Positions 1 to 6,373 of a stretch of 6,974 nt of DNA are shown piece after piece. The DNA is from Vulcanimicrobiota bacterium (GTDB lineage: Bacteria; Vulcanimicrobiota; Vulcanimicrobiia; Vulcanimicrobiales; Vulcanimicrobiaceae). The position numbers and the translations under genes are program-made. The notes under the pieces were generated by a model. It was not told the origin of the DNA, did no database searches, and saw nothing but the letters and a program-made list of their open reading frames with translations. Positions within the stretch are counted from its first letter, which is position 1; each line of letters starts with the position of its first letter. Location of the stretch: assembly GCA_013289785.1 (NCBI GenBank), contig JABCZE010000082.1:1-6974 (forward strand). The letters are read 5' to 3'.

Positions 1-866
1 TCACGTTGCGTTTGGATCGCACCGCGCTTCGTCGTCGGCAGCGTGGTCTTTGCAACAGTCGCGGAGGGCTGCACGCCGGCGCTCCAGATGATGGTCTCGG
101 TTTCGATACGGCGGCCGCTCTGCAGAGTAAGTCCGGTCGAGTCTGCGCCGGTGACGCCGTCGCCGGTGACGACTTCAACACCGCGACGCTCCAAAACGCG
201 CCGCGAATACTCACCCATCTTCGCAGGAAGGCCCGCGAGCAGGGTGGGCCCTGCCTCGACCAAAACCATCTTGACCTGCTCCGGTCGCAGGCGCTTGTAA
301 AAGCGCAAGACGCTGCGAAAAAGCTCAACGATCTCACCCGCCGCTTCAACGCCGGTGAAACCGCCGCCGACCACGGCGATCGTAAGGAGGCGCTTGCGCC
401 GCGCTTCGTCGTCGATCGTATCGGCCAACTCTAAGAGCCACACCAAATGATTGCGTAGCGCGTCGGCGTCCTCGAGCGTCTTGAGCGCCCACGCGTGCTC
501 CGCGACGCCGGGCAGCCCGAACGTCGAGGTCGAGGCGCCGAGCGCCAGCACCAGGTGATCGTACGGTTGGACCACGCTCGTGCCGGTGAGAACGTGGTGG
601 TACCTCACCGTGTTCGCCCGGACGTCAATCTCGTCGACGTCGGCCAGAACGAAGCGACTGCGCCGGAGTTGCTCGCGAATCGGCGTGACGACGTGACGGA
701 CTTCGAGCTCGCCGGATGTCACCTCGGGCAGCATCGGCGTGAAGAGCGTGTAGTTCTCGCGGCTCAGCACGACGATCTCGGCTTCCTCCGGCCGCAGCCG
801 GCGCTCGAGCCGGCGGGCTACCGCCATTCCGGCGAAGCCTCCGCCAAGGATTACGATGACCGGCAC
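1..866 (-). CDS. Type II NADH:quinone oxidoreductase-like FAD protein (NDH-2), C-terminus cut by window edge
   Basis: Reading the minus strand from a GTG at 866 gives 288 codons with no stop before the left edge. The protein opens almost directly with a dinucleotide-binding motif, GGGFAG at residues 8-13, which is the usual place for the FAD Rossmann fold. It continues with NYTLFTPMLPEVTSG (38-52), the segment that in NDH-2 relatives reads like N-x-H/Y-x-F-x-P-L-L. A second nucleotide motif, GGGFTGVE (167-174), marks the NAD(P)H-binding fold, and IIWSAGVQPS (about 259-268) is a conserved family segment. Family knowledge: NDH-2 is a monotopic membrane flavoprotein that passes electrons from NADH to quinone without pumping protons. 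Members usually run about 400-450 residues, so roughly 120-150 C-terminal residues, including the membrane-anchoring part, lie outside. The GTG is the only start between an in-frame TAG (near 911) and the FAD motif; no good Shine-Dalgarno precedes it. Another FAD-dependent pyridine nucleotide-disulphide oxidoreductase is possible but less likely. Confidence 0.88.
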   Translation of the reverse strand, partial: MPVIVILGGGFAGMAVARRLERRLRPEEAEIVVLSRENYTLFTPMLPEVTSGELEVRHVVTPIREQLRRSRFVLADVDEIDVRANTVRYHHVLTGTSVVQPYDHLVLALGASTSTFGLPGVAEHAWALKTLEDADALRNHLVWLLELADTIDDEARRKRLLTIAVVGGGFTGVEAAGEIVELFRSVLRFYKRLRPEQVKMVLVEAGPTLLAGLPAKMGEYSRRVLERRGVEVVTGDGVTGADSTGLTLQSGRRIETETIIWSAGVQPSATVAKTTLPTTKRGAIQTQR

Positions 867-889
867 GAGTCGCGGTTGAAGACCACCGA

Positions 890-1723
890 GTGGATTACCT
901 TCCGCCTCCTACGCAACCGCCGTCCGGCGAAGCGCCCGAAGACCCCAAGCCGGTCCAGCGGCGTAACCGGGGCATCGGCGCGATCCTTGCGGCGATGGTC
1001 GCGCTCCTCGCCAAGTTCAAGCTTCTCTTGCTGCTTGGCGCCAAGCTCTTTGCGATCAGCTGGAGCTTCCTGCTGTCGCTGTGGATCTATGTCGTTATCT
1101 TCGGGTGGAAGCTCGCCGTCGTCGTCATGCTGCTCTTGCTGGCGCACGAACTCGGGCACTACTTTGCCTTCCGCGCATATGGCTTGCCGGCACGCCTACC
1201 GGCGTTCGTCCCCCTCTTGGGCGCATTTACCGCAGGGGCGGCGCCGGACGATTTGGAGCAGGATGCCTACATCGCGCTTGCGGGGCCGCTCACCGGGCTC
1301 GGGCTCGCCGCGGCCTGTTACGCGATCGGCGACGTGACGCAGGATCGCTTCTGGTTTGCCTGCGCCGATCTTTCGGCTTTCTTGAATCTTTTCAACATGC
1401 TTCCGGTGCCGCCGTTTGACGGCGGCCGAATCATCGGCGCCGTCTGGCCACCGCTGTGGGTCGCCGGATTCGTTCTCTTCATTGCCTTAGCAATTTTCTG
1501 GCACATTCCGCTGCTCTTCATTATCATCATCGGCGTCCTCGGAGTTCCGTCGATCCTTTCAGCTTGGCGCGGGCACGTGGATCCGCGCGCTGCGAACATG
1601 ACCTTCGGTGCGCGGGGACGTGTGAGCATCTGGTATCTCGCGACGGTGCTCGGGCTGCTGGTCGTCATGTCGCAATCGCACGCGATCGCGACCCCCGGCT
1701 CGGCAAGCGGCTTTCACTGGTGA
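890..1723 (+). CDS. Site-2 protease family (M50) membrane metalloprotease
   Basis: A 277-residue polytopic membrane protein with the two zinc-site hallmarks of family M50. The first is HELGH at residues 86-90 inside a hydrophobic segment (the HExxH motif, with catalytic Glu87). The second is NMLPVPPFDGGR at 169-180, the N-x-x-P-x-x-P-x-DGG element whose Asp177 supplies the third zinc ligand. AGPLTGL (131-137) is the usual M50 glycine-rich motif between them. The N-terminus (1-30) is proline-rich and polar, probably cytosolic. Hydrophobic stretches follow near 36-50, 54-72, 75-91, 125-147, 186-216 and 245-262. Family role: cleavage of substrates within the membrane, often anti-sigma factors or signal-peptide remnants; the substrate here cannot be told from sequence. 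No PDZ domain is seen, so this is the short type. GTG 890 is chosen because an in-frame TGA at 857 leaves no earlier ATG/GTG/TTG; a weak GAAG lies 8 nt upstream. An internal ATG at 995 would remove the polar N-terminus but keep the active site. Confidence 0.9.
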   Translation: MDYLPPPTQPPSGEAPEDPKPVQRRNRGIGAILAAMVALLAKFKLLLLLGAKLFAISWSFLLSLWIYVVIFGWKLAVVVMLLLLAHELGHYFAFRAYGLPARLPAFVPLLGAFTAGAAPDDLEQDAYIALAGPLTGLGLAAACYAIGDVTQDRFWFACADLSAFLNLFNMLPVPPFDGGRIIGAVWPPLWVAGFVLFIALAIFWHIPLLFIIIIGVLGVPSILSAWRGHVDPRAANMTFGARGRVSIWYLATVLGLLVVMSQSHAIATPGSASGFHW

Positions 1724-3141
1724 ATCGCGCGTGGCCGCTCGCGCTGGCGTACGCGGCCATCGCGATCGCGCTCTTCGCCGCGCGCCCGTTGCCCACGCCG
1801 GGACCGTCCTTGCGCGATTTCGAGGCCTATTGGTCGGCCGGATCGGAGTGGAACGTTGGTGCCGATCCGTATTCGAAAGCGATCTGGCGCGCCGAGCGCA
1901 CCGTCCCGGGCGTTAACGCGCATCGCGACGAGCTCTTGCCGTTCATCAATCCGCCGCCGGCGCTGCTGCTCTGGAGCGCCTTCGCGCGACTGCCCTATCG
2001 GGCAGCGGCTGTGCTCTGGCTGATTCTGCTTATCGGCGCACTTCTCGCGCTGATCGCCACGGTGCTTCGCGCCAGCGGCGCGCCTACGACTGCGTTGCTA
2101 TTTTTTTCGGCGCTAGCGCTGGCGATTGCATTTGGGCCGATCACGAGCGATCTCGCGCTCGGACAGGTCGCATTGCCCGCATTTCTGGGCGCAACGCTGC
2201 TCGTGATTCTCGCCGATCGTTCCATGCCGCTGGCCGCCGCCGCAGCGACGCTGGCACTTGCCACACCCAACGCCGCGCTGGGTTTGGCGTCGCAGTTCGA
2301 TCGCAAGCGCGCGCTACTCTCAATCATAACCGCGACCGCGGTTACGTACGCCTTAGGCGTCGCGGCGGCCGGCTGGAGGTGGCCGGCTACCTATGCCGCC
2401 AACGCCGCCGCTCACGCCGCGGCCGAACGATTCGTGACGATCCAGCTAACGCCGGCCGCAATCGCGTATGGTTTCGGCGCAACGCAACGCGCTTCGCAAG
2501 CGATCGGCGCGGCAACGGCGACCCTTGCGGTTACCGCCGCGTTGCTTCTGGCGATGCGCGTCCGCGAACCGTTCGCTCGATTTGCGGCGTGGTCGGTTCT
2601 GGTGCCGTTTGCCGGGGTCTTCTTGCACGAGCACGACCTCCTGATCGCCTATCCCGCCGCGCTGTGGTGCGCGCTGCACACGCGCAGCGCGGTGCGGACG
2701 CTTGCACTCGGTGGCGCGCTGCTCGTCTCCATCGATTGGCTCGGTTTGGCGCAGCGTCCGACCGGCATCGCGCAAAGCGCGCTGCTGGCCATCGCAACGC
2801 TAGCGGCCTTCATCGTCCTGGGGAAAGCCGTCGAAACTCGCCGGGCTTGGCGCGCGGCACTGCCCATCGCGGCGCTCTTTACCGCCGCGGCGCTGCTTGC
2901 CGCGCACCATCCATTGCCGGTTTGGCCCGACTCGCTGCAGGCTTTCCACGCGAACTCCAACGCGCCGATTGCCGAAGTTTGGCTTGCCGAACAGCGCGCC
3001 GCCGGTCTGCTCGCCGTCGAGCCCGCGTGGGCGTTCTTGCGCGCGCTCCCGTTGCTAGGCTGCGCGCTCCTCGCCTGCGCTATATATCGACATTACTCAT
3101 ATCGTCAAACGGCGTCCACGCACCCGGCTTCCAGCCCGTGA
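1720..3141 (+). CDS. GT87/DUF2029-like polytopic glycosyltransferase
   Basis: From the GTG at 1720 this encodes 473 residues, very rich in Ala and Leu, with about ten hydrophobic segments along its length. The first hydrophobic helix (about 5-21) is followed by an outer-face acidic motif, DFEAYWSAG (33-41), then GADPY (47-51) and FINPPPALLLW (75-85). That order (DFxxY, then DPY, then a P/NPPP segment before the next helix) matches GT-C fold GT87 (DUF2029) enzymes. Family knowledge: these transfer a sugar, classically mannose, from a polyprenyl-phosphate donor to lipid or polymer acceptors on the outer face of the membrane. The Asp of the DF motif is the expected catalytic or donor-binding residue. 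Acceptor and sugar cannot be inferred. The start is set by the GTGA overlap with the protease stop, implying translational coupling; no clear Shine-Dalgarno precedes it. The frame is open upstream to 1456, but that stretch lies over the protease 3' end and is a shadow. The C-terminal ~20 residues are polar and overlap the convergent gene. A different GT-C family is the main alternative. Confidence 0.72.
   Translation: MNRAWPLALAYAAIAIALFAARPLPTPGPSLRDFEAYWSAGSEWNVGADPYSKAIWRAERTVPGVNAHRDELLPFINPPPALLLWSAFARLPYRAAAVLWLILLIGALLALIATVLRASGAPTTALLFFSALALAIAFGPITSDLALGQVALPAFLGATLLVILADRSMPLAAAAATLALATPNAALGLASQFDRKRALLSIITATAVTYALGVAAAGWRWPATYAANAAAHAAAERFVTIQLTPAAIAYGFGATQRASQAIGAATATLAVTAALLLAMRVREPFARFAAWSVLVPFAGVFLHEHDLLIAYPAALWCALHTRSAVRTLALGGALLVSIDWLGLAQRPTGIAQSALLAIATLAAFIVLGKAVETRRAWRAALPIAALFTAAALLAAHHPLPVWPDSLQAFHANSNAPIAEVWLAEQRAAGLLAVEPAWAFLRALPLLGCALLACAIYRHYSYRQTASTHPASSP
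3080..3141. other. Convergent 3' coding overlap of 62 nt
   Basis: The glycosyltransferase stop (TGA, 3139-3141, plus strand) lies inside the last codons of the solute-binding protein whose own stop (TAG) is at 3082-3080 on the minus strand. Both reading frames are intact through the overlap. It encodes the polar tail of the glycosyltransferase and the final residues (WTPFDDMSNVDI region) of the binding protein. There is no room for a terminator between the genes, so each transcript must run into the other gene. Confidence 0.85.
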
Positions 3142-4690
3142 GATTCTTGTTATACGAGTTTCCGGCTTTCCAAACGTAGAGCACGATGTTCGGCACGTTG
3201 GCAGAAATGATCTTCTCTTCTTGTTCGAGGATCTTGCGATGCGCCTCGATATTGTAAGTAACCTTAAACTGCTCTAAGAGCGTGTCGAGCTGCTTGTTGC
3301 AAAAGCGCGTGACGTTTTGCCCGTTGGGCGGAATCTGGTTGCATTCCCAAATGTTTGAGATTTCGCCGATCGGATCGGTTTGCCAAGCGAACATCGTCAT
3401 GTCCCACTTGCCGCCGTACACGATGCCGTTATCTTGGTAGGCCGCAAAGTACATGGCCGGCGCATACTGTCGCGTTTGAATCTCGATCCCGACGGCCTTG
3501 AGCTCCGCTCTGAGAAATTCGACCGTTGCGTCCGCCGCCGACGAGCCGGTGTAATAAGGAAACTGAAGGGATAACCGCTGCCCGTTCTTGACTCGAATGC
3601 CATCCGGTCCAGCGCGCCAGCCCGCCGACTCCAAGAGCCGTTTTGCCTTAACCGGATCGTAGGAGACGAACGGAATGGTCGGCGCGATCGGGACGTTCGG
3701 CGACACCGTGCTTTCTTGGATGATGCCGTATCCGCGGACCACTTTTGCTACTAGCGACCGGCGGTCGACGGCATAGCGAATCGCTTCACGAACTCGAACG
3801 TCGCTGACGAGCGGCCGCGTAACGTTGAAGTCGAGGTGGGAGTACCACGGCGTAACGATGACGTCGGTCCGGAAGTTGGAGATCCCAAGAAGCCGCGTGA
3901 TGAAGGATGCGGGCGCCTGCGGCCACATATCCACGTCGCCGGTTTGCATCGACGTTACGAGCGTGTCGCGCGACGGGATGAACTTATACGTTATCCGCTT
4001 GAGCTTCGGCATGCCGCGGAAATAGTACGGGTTCGGCTCCAGATCGACGCCCTCGCCGCGGTGCCAAACGACGACGCGAAACGGACCGATTCCCACGGGT
4101 TTGGAGTTGTACGCGGCGTGATTGATGTTCGGCAGGTTGCCCAAGATGTGTTTGGGCAGCACCGTCGGGTTCGCACCCGCGCTACCGAAGAACGTCGGCT
4201 CGTACGACGCGTACGGATGCCGCAGATGGTAGACGACGGTATATTTGTCCGGCTCGTCCATCTTGGTGATGAGGTTCCAACCGTCGCGCCCGACTTCGTT
4301 GTTGGCCGGATTGAGCACGACGTGGGTGGAGAAAATGACGTCGTCGGCATTAAACGGCGCGCCGTCCGACCAGCGCACGCCCTTGCGAAGGTGCCAGGTG
4401 ATGGTATCGCCGTCTTTGCTGATGCCGCCGTTCGCCTGGGTCGGGACGACGGTCAGCAGCTCCGGATACGGCTGGTTCTGCGCGTCGTACTTCACGAGAT
4501 AGGCTTGCGTCATCTGCGAAATGTAGCCGATAGGCGCCTCGGTGAAGAGATGCGGGTTGAGCGTGTTAATGTCGCCGCTTCCATCCGCGATTCGCAAATA
4601 GTGGGGGTTTTGATCCTGCCCCGCTTTGGTGCACGAACAGAGTATGGCGGCCGCGACGATCGCCGCCGCATAGCGAGAAATCCTCAACAT
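3080..4690 (-). CDS. Family 5 extracellular solute-binding lipoprotein (peptide/nickel/haem-type ABC importer), second copy
   Basis: A 536-residue protein beginning with a lipoprotein signal: basic Arg3/Arg6, a hydrophobic core, then the lipobox L17-C18-S19-C20, making Cys20 the predicted lipidated residue. Mature-protein landmarks of SBP_bac_5 follow in order: RKGVRWSDGAPFNADDVIFS (102-121), the family signature; VGIGPFRVV (199-207); NPYYFRGMPKLKR (220-232); and WQTDP (436-440). Asp439 there aligns with the acidic residue that in DppA/OppA-like proteins pairs with the peptide N-terminus. Family role: it captures the substrate outside the membrane and delivers it to an ABC permease; candidates are di/oligopeptides, nickel, glutathione or haem, and sequence alone does not decide. 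Length is normal (about 500-560). It is the last gene of its unit, 12 nt after the upstream paralogue. ATG 4690 is supported by AAGGAG 8 nt away. Cys450 and Cys464 in the mature part could form a disulphide. Confidence 0.92.
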   Translation of the reverse strand: MLRISRYAAAIVAAAILCSCTKAGQDQNPHYLRIADGSGDINTLNPHLFTEAPIGYISQMTQAYLVKYDAQNQPYPELLTVVPTQANGGISKDGDTITWHLRKGVRWSDGAPFNADDVIFSTHVVLNPANNEVGRDGWNLITKMDEPDKYTVVYHLRHPYASYEPTFFGSAGANPTVLPKHILGNLPNINHAAYNSKPVGIGPFRVVVWHRGEGVDLEPNPYYFRGMPKLKRITYKFIPSRDTLVTSMQTGDVDMWPQAPASFITRLLGISNFRTDVIVTPWYSHLDFNVTRPLVSDVRVREAIRYAVDRRSLVAKVVRGYGIIQESTVSPNVPIAPTIPFVSYDPVKAKRLLESAGWRAGPDGIRVKNGQRLSLQFPYYTGSSAADATVEFLRAELKAVGIEIQTRQYAPAMYFAAYQDNGIVYGGKWDMTMFAWQTDPIGEISNIWECNQIPPNGQNVTRFCNKQLDTLLEQFKVTYNIEAHRKILEQEEKIISANVPNIVLYVWKAGNSYNKNLTGWKPGAWTPFDDMSNVDI

Positions 4691-4698
4691 GCCTTGTG

Positions 4699-4704
4699 CT
4701 CCTT
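4699..4704 (-). promoter_or_regulatory. Shine-Dalgarno of the second solute-binding protein
   Basis: On the minus strand the sequence TAAGGAGCACAAGGCATG joins the TAA stop of the upstream gene to the ATG of the downstream gene. AAGGAG overlaps that stop codon and sits 8 nt before the ATG at 4690. This fixes the start and suggests ribosomes finishing the first binding protein can reinitiate on the second. Confidence 0.8.
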
Positions 4705-6373
4705 AGATCGAGTAGTTCCAGGGATCCCAAAATGCCGAGATGACGGGGGAAGGATCGAAACCCTTCAAATCGCTGTTGTAAACGAACGGGACTCGAGCGA
4801 AGTCGATGATGATGGTCGGAACGTCCTTGGTGAGTTGCTGTTGGACGATAACGTAATCCCGCTTCCGCCGGGCCTGATCGATCGTCGAGAGCGCATCGTT
4901 CATCGCCGCCGTCGCGACCGGATTATCCCAGAACATTGCATTCTGCCCGTGCGGCGCCATGTTCTGGGACGAGTAAATCGCGCTGTCGTCGGGGTCGGCC
5001 GCGCCATACCATGAAAAGGACGCGACGTCGTAGTGGCCTCCTTGCAGAATCCCATTGGAGGAGTTATCGAAGAACTCACTCGTAGGGTAGTTCTTGATGT
5101 CGGCCTGCACGCCGACGTCGCGCCACTCGCGCTGCAAGAAGGTTTGCATTTCTTTTCCGAAGTTGGATTCGGTTTGCGTGCTAAACGTGATCTCCAATCG
5201 TTGGCCGTTCTTGACGCGAACGCCGTCGGGCCCCACCTTCCAGCCGTCTGCGTCGAGCGTCGCGCGAGCCTTCTGTGGATCGTAGGGGTGATGCGTGATG
5301 TCCTTCGTGAAAGCCCACGAGAGCACCGGGCTTTGATCCGTCTCGGCGGCTCTCGCCGATCCGTGGCTGAGTTTGCTTATGATCTGCGCGCGGTCGGTGG
5401 CGTAGGCCAGCGCGATGCGAACGTTGCGGTCGCTTACGATCGGGTGGCGCAGATTGAAATCCACGTGAGAAAAGAGAAACGAATCCACCCGTATGGCGAC
5501 CAGTCCGTTTGCGGGGTCGCCGGCCAGCGACGCGTATTGCGGCCACTTCATTGCCGACCCGACCGCGAGCATGTCGATCTCGTGGGTCCGGAGCTGCGTC
5601 TCTTCGGTGTTTTCGTCGGGTAGAATCTTGTAGATCACTTCGTTGAGCTTGGGCTTACCGAGATAGAAATCCGGGTTGGCCACCATGCGAACGTCTTGGC
5701 CACGGTTCCACGCGACGACCTTGAACGGGCCGCTTCCGACCGGCAGCGCGTTATAGGGGGCGGTGTTAAACGAGCCCTTGTCGTCGTTGTATTTCGCTAA
5801 GAGATGCGCGGGCAGGATCGGCGCGTTCCCGTTCACGCCCCAAAGCTGTTGTAGATACGGCGCATAGAGTTTCTTCATGTGGATCACGGCGACGAGCGGA
5901 TTCGAGCAGTCGATGCTGCCGATGTTCTTGTAGCCGTCGGTCGTCACCACGTTGTTATGCGGATTCATCACGACTTGCCAGGTGAATTTGAGATCGTCGC
6001 AGGTCAGCGCAGCGCCGTCTTGCCACTTGATGTTGGGACGCAGCTTGTACGTCAGGCGCAAGCCGTCTTTGCTGACGTCGCCGTTGGCAATGGTAGGGAT
6101 TTCGCGCAGCGCATCCGGCACCGGATGACCCTTGGCGTCGTAGCGGATCGCCCAGGAGAAGATGAACATCGCGAGGTCGAGCGTGGGTGAACCGGAATCC
6201 AAGATGGCGTTGAGCCCCTTGGGGTCGGACGCTTCGGACCAGCGAAAGACTCCGGGCTGGGTCCATGGATGGCGGCCCGAAGCAGGACCACCCGAACCAG
6301 AGACCTTCGTACAGCCGGCCAATGCAACCGCGGCCAAGAGCACGCTGAGGAACGACACGATCCTAACGCTCAT
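4703..6373 (-). CDS. Family 5 extracellular solute-binding lipoprotein (peptide/nickel/haem-type ABC importer), first copy
   Basis: A 556-residue protein with a classic lipoprotein signal: Arg4, a hydrophobic stretch 5-17, then lipobox L18-A19-G20-C21, followed by a Ser/Gly-rich tether (about 24-33). SBP_bac_5 landmarks are in order: RPNIKWQDGAALTCDDLKFT (112-131), PVGSGPFKVVAW (211-222), NPDFYLGKPKLNEVIYK (233-249) and WYGAADPDD (455-463). Asp460 there is the likely equivalent of the ligand-contacting acidic residue in DppA/OppA. It is clearly a paralogue of the downstream binding protein but well diverged. The best-kept shared block is GPDG[VI]RVKNGQRL (381-393 here). Mature Cys125 and Cys156 could pair in a disulphide. 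The ATG start overlaps the upstream gene's stop (ATGA, 6373-6370), so translation is probably coupled; only a weak purine-rich GAAGAA is seen about 11 nt upstream. Substrate unassigned. No permease or ATPase gene is visible beside it. Confidence 0.92.
   Translation of the reverse strand: MSVRIVSFLSVLLAAVALAGCTKVSGSGGPASGRHPWTQPGVFRWSEASDPKGLNAILDSGSPTLDLAMFIFSWAIRYDAKGHPVPDALREIPTIANGDVSKDGLRLTYKLRPNIKWQDGAALTCDDLKFTWQVVMNPHNNVVTTDGYKNIGSIDCSNPLVAVIHMKKLYAPYLQQLWGVNGNAPILPAHLLAKYNDDKGSFNTAPYNALPVGSGPFKVVAWNRGQDVRMVANPDFYLGKPKLNEVIYKILPDENTEETQLRTHEIDMLAVGSAMKWPQYASLAGDPANGLVAIRVDSFLFSHVDFNLRHPIVSDRNVRIALAYATDRAQIISKLSHGSARAAETDQSPVLSWAFTKDITHHPYDPQKARATLDADGWKVGPDGVRVKNGQRLEITFSTQTESNFGKEMQTFLQREWRDVGVQADIKNYPTSEFFDNSSNGILQGGHYDVASFSWYGAADPDDSAIYSSQNMAPHGQNAMFWDNPVATAAMNDALSTIDQARRKRDYVIVQQQLTKDVPTIIIDFARVPFVYNSDLKGFDPSPVISAFWDPWNYSI

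Noticed and set aside
1..434. Plus-strand open frames at the left edge (142 and 85 codons).
   Set aside because: They are antisense to the NDH-2-like gene, whose motifs (GGGFTGVE and IIWSAGV) are unambiguous on the minus strand.
905..910. A perfect AGGAGG on the minus strand upstream of the NDH-2-like start.
   Set aside because: It is 38 nt from the GTG at 866, too far to serve it, and no in-frame start codon lies at a proper distance. The same bases encode Pro codons of the protease.
495..1337. A 280-codon plus-strand open frame.
   Set aside because: It is antisense to the NDH-2-like gene and then out of frame over the M50 gene. Its translation turns into Ser/Arg low-complexity sequence, a typical shadow.
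1456..1719. An 88-residue N-terminal extension of the glycosyltransferase from ATG 1456.
   Set aside because: It lies wholly within the 3' part of the protease gene in another frame, encodes an unremarkable His/Arg-rich segment, and the GTG at 1720 places the first hydrophobic helix and DF motif at the expected distance from the start.
2327..2344. A perfect 7-bp inverted repeat (TAACCGC-GACC-GCGGTTA), hairpin-like.
   Set aside because: It sits deep inside the glycosyltransferase gene with no U-tract or gene boundary nearby, and such GC-rich palindromes are expected by chance here.
2370..2390. Repeated GGCCGGCT either side of a short spacer.
   Set aside because: The repeat is short, coding and GC-rich, with no further copies seen and no sign of a mobile element or operator.
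3836..5014. A 392-codon plus-strand open frame spanning both binding protein genes.
   Set aside because: It is antisense to two strongly supported genes and crosses their junction. Its translation is rich in Arg, Val and Asp with no recognisable domain. High third-position GC in the real genes produces such shadows.
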